From NCBI GenBank assembly GCA_016234595.1, contig JACRBG010000031.1, positions 1 to 64,000 on the forward strand: a stretch of DNA of 64,000 nucleotides, in the 5' to 3' direction. The position numbers and the translations under genes are program-made. Each line of letters opens with the position of its first letter. The first letter of the stretch is position 1. The notes beneath the pieces were generated by a model. The model saw only the letters and a program-made list of their open reading frames with translations. It had not been told where the DNA came from and searched no databases. This document shows, one piece after another, positions 36,035 through 43,045 of this stretch. Source of the DNA: Chloroflexota bacterium (GTDB taxonomy: Bacteria > Chloroflexota > Anaerolineae > Aggregatilineales > J027).

Positions 36035-36658
36035 ATGATGCAAAACTCTGGGGTGGTTGAGGTTCATGAGGATCTGCGGGTGCGGCGTACTCGTAAAATG
36101 TTGGTCGCGGCGTTTATGGAATTGACCGTGGAGAAGGGTTTCGCGGCAGTGACGGTACGAGATATTACTGACCGTGCAATGGTGAATCGCTCGACTTTTT
36201 ATCGGCACTTTCTCGATAAATATGACCTGCTTGATCAGTATATGACGGACGTTTATGGTAGCGCTTCGGACGAGAAACTGGCTGAGGAGAAGGTGGCGCG
36301 GAAAAAGGATTTTGCACCGCCGGGCCTGACCAGTTTGTTAAAGCACATCCAAGAATTTCCTGATTTTTATCGGGTGATGTTAGGAGCACAGGGCGATCCG
36401 AAATTTATTGATCGGTTTCGCAAAAACAGCGAAAGGCGCTTACGGGCTTTGCTAGAGTATGTGGGTGATGGAGACCCTAACGGATCGCCAATTGAATTAC
36501 GGCTCAGTTATGCATCGTGTGCGGGGATTGGCGTCATCTTGTGGTGGCTGGAGAATAATCAACCGTGTACCGTTGAGCAACTGGCGGTTTGGTTAAGTCA
36601 ACTGACGGGCACAAGTGTTGGCCTAGCGATAAAACCAACGCAGTCGGCTCAATCGTAA
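36035..36658 (+). CDS. TetR-family regulator
   Basis: 207 residues. The HTH is at about 15-60 (RRTRKMLVAAFMELTVEKGFAAVTVRDITDRAMVNRSTFYRHFLDKYDLL), split here only by normal spacing of the motif. The rest is a helical ligand domain with HIQEFPDFYRVMLGAQG and a C-terminal WWLENNQPCTVEQLAVWL, as in TetR_C_7/8 types. I start at ATG 36035, where the TetR pattern begins after a short leader. An upstream TTG start at 35999 would overlap the operator. It is divergent from the BBE oxidase. Confidence 0.88.
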   Translation: MMQNSGVVEVHEDLRVRRTRKMLVAAFMELTVEKGFAAVTVRDITDRAMVNRSTFYRHFLDKYDLLDQYMTDVYGSASDEKLAEEKVARKKDFAPPGLTSLLKHIQEFPDFYRVMLGAQGDPKFIDRFRKNSERRLRALLEYVGDGDPNGSPIELRLSYASCAGIGVILWWLENNQPCTVEQLAVWLSQLTGTSVGLAIKPTQSAQS

Positions 36659-36663
36659 TGCAA

Positions 36664-36698
36664 AAGAGATCGGGGCTTTTGAAAGCACCCAATCTCTT
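36664..36698. terminator. Bidirectional hairpin between TetR and DUF1003 genes
   Basis: AAGAGAT (36664-36670) pairs with ATCTCTT (36692-36698), and an inner GCTTT/AAAGC stem extends it. It lies exactly between two convergent genes. Confidence 0.6.
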
Positions 36699-36709
36699 AA
36701 AGTGTTCGT

Positions 36710-37390
36710 TCATTGCACCACGCTATCCATCGCTTGCACGGTGGCGACGGCCTGATCCATCACACGATTGTGACCGTTTTGCCCATTGCGTTGCGTCTCA
36801 ATTAGGCGGACAGTCGCACTTAGTTCTTGGCGGCGGGCAATAACCAGCGCGTTGACTAGGCGGGTCTGCATCGCCATACCTTCAATCATCGCGTCCACTT
36901 TGCGGTGCATGTCGGCGATTTCCAATTCGTTCTTCAAATTGACTTGATAATCATTTTTCGCCACAGCGCGGTCTTTTTCACCTTGCCGATTTTGGGCCAT
37001 CAGAATGACGGGTGCTTGCAGGGCGGCGAGGGTGCTGAGGGTCAGGTTCAGCAAAATAAACGGGAAAGGGTCAAAGGCTTGGCCCCCTAAAAGCCCGTTG
37101 ATGGTGATCCACACCAGCATGAGGAAGCCAAACGACAAAATGAACGTCCAGCTACCCGCAAAGAGCGACATACGATCAGCCACCCGTTCGCCAAAGGTCG
37201 CCGTTTCATCAATTTCTTCATACACATCGTCGGTAACAGGGCGGGGACGCAGGTCACGAATCAAATCCTGCGCGGCGGGTGAGAGCAAACTTTCAAGCTC
37301 TTCAATCTCATCAATGAGCACCTGAATACGCGCATCATCATCGTCATCCACAGGCACGGTCAGGCGGTCAATCAGTAGATCGTTGTACAT
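36710..37390 (-). CDS. DUF1003 membrane protein
   Basis: 226 residues. An acidic N-terminal segment (VDDDDDARIQVLIDEIEELESLL) is followed by the DUF1003 core: GERVADRMSLFAGSWTFIL, a TM helix near 95-115, FDPFPFILLNLTLSTLAALQAPVILMAQNRQ with a second TM, and a basic/helical tail. I use the ATG at 37390 with AAAGGAATAATCCAA before it; the frame is open 19 codons upstream without an SD. DUF1003 proteins have no settled function but are often found near Mg2+ or stress genes. A long structured leader with a short ORF precedes it. Confidence 0.85.
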   Translation of the reverse strand: MYNDLLIDRLTVPVDDDDDARIQVLIDEIEELESLLSPAAQDLIRDLRPRPVTDDVYEEIDETATFGERVADRMSLFAGSWTFILSFGFLMLVWITINGLLGGQAFDPFPFILLNLTLSTLAALQAPVILMAQNRQGEKDRAVAKNDYQVNLKNELEIADMHRKVDAMIEGMAMQTRLVNALVIARRQELSATVRLIETQRNGQNGHNRVMDQAVATVQAMDSVVQ

Positions 37391-37523
37391 TTGGATTATT
37401 CCTTTCGGCTCAAGGCTCAGGCCGCGCACCACCCTCATAGCCGCCACATACGGCAGGGCATCTCGGCTTGAATTTGAAAACGTATAGAGTTGTGGGTTTT
37501 CCTTGATCGAAAGTGGCTGTGAC

Positions 37524-37595
37524 TTACCGGGTCTGCCTCACTCGCGTAATCGCGGCGGGGCGGGCAGCAGGCTTCTTATGCTGACCTCCCGGTAA
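37524..37595 (-). ncRNA. Structured leader RNA upstream of the DUF1003 gene (candidate cis-regulatory RNA)
   Basis: On the minus strand an 8-bp stem (TTACCGGG at 37595-37588 with CCCGGTAA at 37531-37524) encloses a CTGCC/GGCAG stem and an apical CGCG-ATTA-CGCG hairpin. It is preceded by a 23-codon ORF and precedes the DUF1003 start by 133 nt. The strand GTTA..GGGAGG..CTGCTGCCC vaguely recalls the Mg2+-sensing M-box, but the following core does not match. A class assignment is not possible by eye. Confidence 0.4.
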
Positions 37596-37605
37596 CAATA
37601 GGGGA

Positions 37606-37677
37606 TCAGTCGAGGGCGCTACTGCCACCAGATAAGGGCGGCACGCTTTCGGTTATGGGACTACTACCCTCAGACAT
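37606..37677 (-). CDS. Possible leader peptide before the DUF1003 leader RNA
   Basis: A 23-residue frame, MSEGSSPITESVPPL then SGGSSALD, starts at ATG 37677 with AAGGAA five bases upstream and ends at TGA just before the structured RNA. It is Ser/Pro-rich, as some translation-sensing leader peptides are (compare the Pro-rich mgtL/mgtP leaders of Mg2+ transporters). It may also be chance. Confidence 0.35.
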   Translation of the reverse strand: MSEGSSPITESVPPLSGGSSALD

Positions 37678-37854
37678 TTTGTTCCTTCTTACTTAGATCA
37701 ACATGTGCTAATGGGAAAATTTCCCACTGCAACCCACATTATACACCGACTTTTTTGAATTTTGCCAGTCTACCGTGTGAATTTTGTACGAATCTACCCA
37801 ACAGCTTTAAGCAAACTAGCTCATGAAAAATGCTGTTGGGCAGACAGAGGTGGA

Positions 37855-38979
37855 TTATTCCGCTGCGTCCGGGGCTTTAGTGCAGTCGGTGCAGGCGACA
37901 TCCTCGACGGCTTCACCATTGGCAAGGTTCGCTACCCAATCGCGTATCCGCACACCTTCAACGGTATAGGCATAAAATTCGGGTAGGCGCAAAATGGTAT
38001 GGAGCGTGCCCCCGGCGATATAACTATGGAAACTTGGGATAGCCGCCGCGAGGTCTGCATTATTGGCTTGGATACGTTCCACCAAGGGTGTACCCCCCGC
38101 GCCCAGCACCGCCAAAAATAGATTTTGGGTGGAATCGTTGGCGGCATTATAGGTCGCCATGGTCATATTGGGGAAACGGCTTGAAGTTGCCAGATAGTAA
38201 GATTCAAAGACTATGTTTTCGGGCGTGGCATTGGCATATTGTTCCCAATCGGGCCAAATGCTAGCGACACCCCATGCTTCATTTAGGGTTGCAGCAGCTT
38301 CTGGGGCACGATAACCACCGGAGCCATCCCCTAATTGGGCAATACGGGCATCGGGATAGTGTTCGGCGACTAACCCAGCATAGAAGGGCGAGGCAATTGA
38401 CCCCGCGCTGCTGCCCGCCACAAAAATTGTATCAGGGGATGTGAAGTTCTCAAACGTCCAATTGAGGGCGCTCATGGCGTTGTGATAACCGTAGTGGTAA
38501 ATAGTGACTTCATGAGCGGCTACATCACCGAAAGCAGGGACTTCATAGGTTTCTTCTTGGTTGCCAATATGCACATCGCCTGTGCAATACGAGACAAACA
38601 CCATGTTGTAATAGGCAAAGGGGTTTTCGGGATTATCAAAATCAAAAATGCCCCCCGGAAGCGCATTGGGGTCATTTGAGTCATTGTCGGCGGCGGGATT
38701 ATAAGTCGTTGAACCCTCATCGCAGATGCGCCCAAACCAACACGCACCACCACCATTAAAGAAAATGAGCAGGTGGCTACTTTCGGCACGCCGCACATGG
38801 AAGGAATATTCCGTCCCATGCGCACACAGAGTATCACCGCCGGGGAAAAGCGTATTCCACCCCGCGCTGAGTTGATCGAGGGTGGGCATCCCATCATCTT
38901 GGGCATGGAGAGGATGTGTCCCTAACGCTGAGACAAAAATCGCTAAGACAAGCATCAAGACCGAAAAATATTTTTTCAT
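37855..38979 (-). CDS. Secreted pectinacetylesterase-family hydrolase
   Basis: 374 residues with a signal peptide (MKKYFSVLMLVLAIFVSALG, then LHAQ). The PAE/NOTUM pattern is clear: FFNGGGACWFG (oxyanion region), FVSYCTGDVHIG, the nucleophile elbow FVAGSSAGSIASPFY, an Asp in QLGDGSGGY, and the terminal His in GGTLHTIL. It would de-acetylate pectin or other esters outside the cell. A pectin role would suit the neighbouring rhamnose and galactan operons (rhamnogalacturonan I side-chains and backbone). It is monocistronic. Confidence 0.85.
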   Translation of the reverse strand: MKKYFSVLMLVLAIFVSALGTHPLHAQDDGMPTLDQLSAGWNTLFPGGDTLCAHGTEYSFHVRRAESSHLLIFFNGGGACWFGRICDEGSTTYNPAADNDSNDPNALPGGIFDFDNPENPFAYYNMVFVSYCTGDVHIGNQEETYEVPAFGDVAAHEVTIYHYGYHNAMSALNWTFENFTSPDTIFVAGSSAGSIASPFYAGLVAEHYPDARIAQLGDGSGGYRAPEAAATLNEAWGVASIWPDWEQYANATPENIVFESYYLATSSRFPNMTMATYNAANDSTQNLFLAVLGAGGTPLVERIQANNADLAAAIPSFHSYIAGGTLHTILRLPEFYAYTVEGVRIRDWVANLANGEAVEDVACTDCTKAPDAAE

Positions 38980-39161
38980 GGGTAAATTATTCTCCTAAAA
39001 CCTAGTAGAGCGCAAAATGATACTCCAACCGATAGCAGATTGCGATATTTGGCGTGGCATAATGTAAGAGTACGGAAAGGGTAGGGGATGTCTATGGCTA
39101 GGAGGCGCAGCTTGTGTTACTATCGCCCCGACTAGATTTACAATTTTTGGAGCCTTGTACC

Positions 39162-40283
39162 ATGCAAATACGCAAATATCAGTACCGTCTTTTGGTCATG
39201 CTGTTCATAATTGCCGTAACCGTGACCGGGTTGGCGGTCAAGGGCCACGATGTCAGTGCCCAAACTTCTACCGCCCGCGGCATTACCCGTGATTTTGTCA
39301 ATCTGCGTAGTGGGCCGGGTCTCAGTTTTCCGACCCTCGTGATTATCCCACCCGAACGCACGGTGGATATTGTTGGTCGTAATGCTGAAGGTAACTGGCT
39401 TCAGGTGACAGTGGACGGCCAAAATGGTTGGATTTTCCGTTCGTATATCAGCCTAACGTCGGGCTCAATCGCGGCTTTGCCCGTGACCAGCGGCGAAACG
39501 ACCCCGCCACCCACGACTGGCACAGGTACATCCACCACCACGGCCACTACGACGACCGCCACGACGGGTCAGCCTGCTGCGGCTGGTTCATCAACCGGTG
39601 TTACCACAACCTTTGTTAATCTGCGGAATGCCGCCTCATCCACTGCCGCGGTCATTGCTGTCATTGACCCCAATACCAATGTCGAAATTTTAGGCCGCAG
39701 TGGCAATAATCGCTGGCTAAAAGTTTCCGTGAATGGGCAAGAAGGCTGGATGTTCAAATCGTTGGTGCGTTTTAACTCCACCATCTTAAGCAGCCTACCT
39801 GTTTTGTCTGGAACCAGCGCGACGACTGCTACAACCGCTGGTACTGGCACGACGGGCACAGGGTCAACGGGAACAACAAGCACAACCACAACGGGTGTTA
39901 CGACCTATCCCTTTGGCGTGGGTGGCCCTCCCGGCTATACCGGCACGGATGATGGTCGTATCAACCCCTATCTCTATGGCACGGATGCCATCATCTATTG
40001 CCGCGACTTCAATGGGCATACCACCTCACGTACCTATCAGGGTGGGGGGATTATGGTTTACCTCTATCAAGGGCCCGTGGTAGGGGTTGTCTTCTATGCG
40101 ACGGAAGCCCAAATTAATGCCGCTGGGATTCCTGCCACCAACACTACCTTGATTCGCGCTGAATCAGGCTTTTCACTCTATCGCCTGTCCGATGGTAGCT
40201 TCCAAATGATCGGGCCGAACCGCAACGGCAGCAGCTTCAATATTTCGTGGCAATATTGCTTCTCGACCAGCGAAGGCGAATAA
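39162..40283 (+). CDS. Secreted protein with two SH3b domains and Thr-rich linkers
   Basis: 373 residues. A signal peptide or anchor (MQIRKYQYRLLVMLFIIAVTVTGLAV) is followed by SH3b 1 (TRDFVNLRSGPGLSFPTLVIIP to GWIFRSYIS), a Thr/Gly-rich linker, SH3b 2 (TTFVNLRNAASSTAAVIAVIDP to GWMFKSLV), a second Thr-rich linker and a Cys-containing C-terminal domain (about 260-373) that I do not recognise. I start at ATG 39162 with GGAG about 9 nt upstream. SH3b repeats bind cell wall or surface ligands; the role is unknown. Confidence 0.82.
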   Translation: MQIRKYQYRLLVMLFIIAVTVTGLAVKGHDVSAQTSTARGITRDFVNLRSGPGLSFPTLVIIPPERTVDIVGRNAEGNWLQVTVDGQNGWIFRSYISLTSGSIAALPVTSGETTPPPTTGTGTSTTTATTTTATTGQPAAAGSSTGVTTTFVNLRNAASSTAAVIAVIDPNTNVEILGRSGNNRWLKVSVNGQEGWMFKSLVRFNSTILSSLPVLSGTSATTATTAGTGTTGTGSTGTTSTTTTGVTTYPFGVGGPPGYTGTDDGRINPYLYGTDAIIYCRDFNGHTTSRTYQGGGIMVYLYQGPVVGVVFYATEAQINAAGIPATNTTLIRAESGFSLYRLSDGSFQMIGPNRNGSSFNISWQYCFSTSEGE

Positions 40284-40301
40284 ACACTTTTCGCCCATCT
40301 T

Positions 40302-40347
40302 CACCCCTCTCATATCAGGTAGGGAATTTGAGAGGGGTGTTTTTTTA
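40302..40347 (+). terminator. Strong intrinsic terminator after the SH3b gene
   Basis: CACCCCTCTCA (40302-40312) pairs perfectly with TGAGAGGGGTG (40329-40339), followed by a run of T to 40346. It ends 6 bp before the next start, so the PP-loop gene may share its leader or need its own promoter. Confidence 0.85.
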
Positions 40348-40352
40348 ATCCC

Positions 40353-41477
40353 ATGAAAATCCATACGCCTGTATTTGAAACCCGTGACGGCTATACCTTT
40401 TTGGCGTCGCATATCCAATTTGAACACACATTGGCAGGGGTGCCCGATTGGTTATGGTTTCGCGTACCTAGCTCCCTTAACCCTTATTTGGTGGGACGAT
40501 CCGACCCATTTGTGAGCGCTTTGCTGATTTTGGCAATGTGGCTAGGGGAGGATATAGAGATTCAAGGGCCAGTTTCACCGCGCTTGATGTATGGTTTGGG
40601 TGATTATCAGGCCGCTTTCCGCATGTGGTCGCCGGATATTTTTAAACCTATTCGGATACATGCCCCTAAGTTAGAGCCTGCCGTTGTAGCCCCTAATAAG
40701 ACAGGCGTCGCCAGCGCTTTTTCCGGTGGGGTAGACTCGTTTTATACCCTTTGGACTAATTTGCCCCAAAACCAGATTTATAGGAATATGGCCGTAAAAT
40801 ATATTTTATTTGCTATTGGTTTTGATATTTTATTGGGTGATGAAGCCCGTTGGCAGCCTGCTTTAATCGATTACACGGCGCTGGCGCAACGGCTAGGCGT
40901 GGAAATGCTGCCGATTTGGACCAATATCCGTGAGTTTACGGACACCGTAATGGGGTGGCAAGCGTGGCATTGGTGTTTTGGCTCGGTGTTGATTGGCGCA
41001 GCCCATGCAGTGGCGAACCCTCTAAGGCGCTTCTATCAGCCTGCTGGACGCACGTTTTTAACGGATGAGCCGGTGGGATCATTGCCCCAGATTGACCATT
41101 TTTTATCCAACGAGGGCTTGGAAATCTATCATCATGGGGCACGGGTGACCCGCTTTGAAAAAATCGCCACGATTGCCGATTGGCCGGAAGCACAACGCAA
41201 CCTCCGGATTTGCTGGCAAAACCCACAGGGACTCCAGAATTGTGGGCGGTGCGATAAGTGCTTGCGTACGATGATTTCGTTGGACATTCTGGATAGATTA
41301 CCGCAGTTTCAAGCGTGTTTCGTCGCGCCGTTGACCCACGACGCCGTGCGGGGTGGCCTGCGGGGGCATTTAGAAGAGTTTTATATCGAGGATTTGCTGC
41401 ACGAGGCCATCACGGTGGGGCGGGATGACCTTGTGGATGATTTGCGATATGTGATGGAGGCAAGGAAAAGCGAATAA
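40353..41477 (+). CDS. PP-loop ATP pyrophosphatase-like protein (QueC-like fold), function unknown
   Basis: 374 residues. The PP-loop FSGGVDSFYTLW (124-135) binds ATP pyrophosphate in the adenine nucleotide alpha-hydrolase superfamily. A C-terminal cysteine motif, NCGRCDKCLRTM (near 296-307), resembles the zinc site of QueC and related enzymes. The N-terminal 110 residues are a beta-rich extension (LWFRVPSSLNPYLVG). Such proteins ligate or activate small acids or amines. No 7-deazaguanine pathway gene is nearby, so a QueC role is not supported. Confidence 0.75.
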   Translation: MKIHTPVFETRDGYTFLASHIQFEHTLAGVPDWLWFRVPSSLNPYLVGRSDPFVSALLILAMWLGEDIEIQGPVSPRLMYGLGDYQAAFRMWSPDIFKPIRIHAPKLEPAVVAPNKTGVASAFSGGVDSFYTLWTNLPQNQIYRNMAVKYILFAIGFDILLGDEARWQPALIDYTALAQRLGVEMLPIWTNIREFTDTVMGWQAWHWCFGSVLIGAAHAVANPLRRFYQPAGRTFLTDEPVGSLPQIDHFLSNEGLEIYHHGARVTRFEKIATIADWPEAQRNLRICWQNPQGLQNCGRCDKCLRTMISLDILDRLPQFQACFVAPLTHDAVRGGLRGHLEEFYIEDLLHEAITVGRDDLVDDLRYVMEARKSE

Positions 41478-41503
41478 GTATTACTTTAACGTGCCTCTGT
41501 TTT

Positions 41504-42394
41504 TCATCCACGCTTGATAAATTTCTGAAAATCATCCCCTAATGGCTTGTAAACCCGCCAAACCTTCATCATCGTAAGGGCGATAAGGCAAGAGAGAGCA
41601 AGATAAATGGTCAATATAAGTTGATGGTTTCGTAACCCTGAAGAAAATGTCAAAAAGGTGGCAAAAATCCCTAGAGAGACCGGGAAGGCAATATCGAGAG
41701 CAATACCTTGTATCGAACTAGCTTGCGATTCACTAGATTTGTCGGAACGAAAAATTTCTACCCAAGGGATGCCAAAGACAAGCATTAATGGGAAAAACCA
41801 AATGGCGTGGCCCTTAAAGGCTTCCCCTTTTTCATGGGCAATCGCCGCGACTTGAATAAATACCAGAATCGCAATATAGGTTATGTTATAGCGCAAATGA
41901 AAGAAGCCGTTGTCCAAACACGACCGAACGGCGTATTCCCTATGGGGTTTCCACAATAGGCTGATTAGAAATCCCCAAAGTACTGCAATCGGTACCATGC
42001 CATAGTCAGTCGCCTTTTCACGGGGAAATCCAAGGTTGCTAGCGATATAGCTAAAGGAAGGGTCGTCTGCAAGGTAGAGAATCGAAATTTGCTGACTAGG
42101 ATCATAAACAGGGTCGTCCAACTTATGGTGAAAAATATGCTCGTCGTTGGTGTGATAGGTTCTGCCGTTGACCGCATAATCGTAACTGACATAGTATAAA
42201 TCACAGACTTGCCCGATACAGCCATAGTGGCTATCTGTCACTACTGCTGTTGTCGTCGAGCCATTGTTCAAAAGCTGTTGATATTGCTCATGGTCGTTCC
42301 ATTCATTTACTTGCAACTGAGCACCTACAAACCATAGAACGATCAAGACGATGGGCATAACAAAAGGAGCAAGTTTATTGGGGATGATAATCAT
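41504..42394 (-). CDS. DUF3592-like multi-pass membrane protein
   Basis: 296 residues. TM1 lies near 12-28, followed by an external beta-rich part resembling DUF3592 (VVTDSHYGCIGQVCDLYYVSYDYAVNGRTYH, then QISILYLADDPSFSYIAS), then four or five TM helices. I use the ATG at 42394 (MIIIPNKLAPF); six codons earlier is also possible. Its first 11 codons lie inside a 36-bp direct repeat whose other copy is at 47724-47759. Function unknown. Confidence 0.65.
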   Translation of the reverse strand: MIIIPNKLAPFVMPIVLIVLWFVGAQLQVNEWNDHEQYQQLLNNGSTTTAVVTDSHYGCIGQVCDLYYVSYDYAVNGRTYHTNDEHIFHHKLDDPVYDPSQQISILYLADDPSFSYIASNLGFPREKATDYGMVPIAVLWGFLISLLWKPHREYAVRSCLDNGFFHLRYNITYIAILVFIQVAAIAHEKGEAFKGHAIWFFPLMLVFGIPWVEIFRSDKSSESQASSIQGIALDIAFPVSLGIFATFLTFSSGLRNHQLILTIYLALSCLIALTMMKVWRVYKPLGDDFQKFIKRG

Positions 42395-42397
42395 AGG
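42362..42397. repeat. Left direct repeat of a putative integrative element (36 bp)
   Basis: The 36 bp from AAAAGGAGCAAG to CATAGG are identical to 47724-47759. Homology continues rightward for about 200 bp with substitutions: 29 identical bases at 42427-42455 match 47785-47813, and 16 at 42467-42482 match 47826-47841. The copy covers the start of the DUF3592-like gene. Interpreted as an att-like junction. Confidence 0.7.
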
Positions 42398-42499
42398 CCC
42401 TGCTGCATACATTTGAGTTAAGCAAGGCCAGAATTTTACACCGTCGCTCTGATTTCCAACACCCCGTCTTACAGAACTAATACGATGATAAGAGAGCGA

Positions 42500-42586
42500 T
42501 TACTGCAAAAATATCAAACTCCATACTTGACCGCCACCAATGTGATAAACGCCACCCGAACCCGCTGTAAAATAGACTCGCTGGTA
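42500..42586 (-). pseudogene. C-terminal remnant of a lipoprotein paralogue
   Basis: The last codons read RVYFTAGSGGVYHIGGGQ, then VWSLIFLQ and stop, nearly the same as the end of the intact lipoprotein at 47860-48981 (RVYFTAGSGGIYRTGGGQ). Upstream of this the similarity stops. It is part of the duplicated segment at the left edge of the putative element. Confidence 0.75.
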
Positions 42587-43045
42587 AGGAACCCTCATGA
42601 TTGCCTGAAAAAGCTCTGTACCCAGTAGGGCAAAATTTAAGTATGAGATTATCCCGTTCGGGCAACCCCGACGATTCGCCAAAGTAAGTTGTGCGCTGGT
42701 TTTTCAAACATTTATGACCCTTTTGAAGTACAATAGCTGAAGGTTGATTCTCATTAGATTCCCTAATTGTCACACGGGCTGATGGCAGGGATATACGGGA
42801 TATTTTCTTGAAGGCAGTTCCAACCAATTCAAGATTGAGGCTTAATCATTGGTATCGAGTTTAAAATATAGAGAAGCCCACACATTGCCTGATCATCAAT
42901 CAATACGGAAGGCCTCTCATTGAGAAAGTAAAAGCCCATGTGGTCAGTAGTGTTCTGATCCATTTGGAACTTTCTCTATACTCCAATAGTCTTGATGATA
43001 ATAAACAACCATCACAACAACGTCACGGGAGCATAACAGCACTAT
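42587..43045. other. Left non-coding part of the putative element
   Basis: No convincing gene is seen in about 460 bp. It is AT-rich near 42960-43040 and presumably holds the promoter of the BTAD/NB-ARC gene. A GGGAG lies about 13 nt before that ATG. Confidence 0.4.

Noticed and set aside
37524-37700. A true M-box or cobalamin riboswitch before DUF1003
   Set aside because: Short matches (CTGCTGCCC, GTTA) exist, but the conserved core that should follow is absent, so I left the class open.
39480-39600. Possible CRISPR-like or tandem DNA repeat in the Thr-rich linkers
   Set aside because: The repetition is codon-level low complexity (ACN runs) inside a coding frame, with no spacers.
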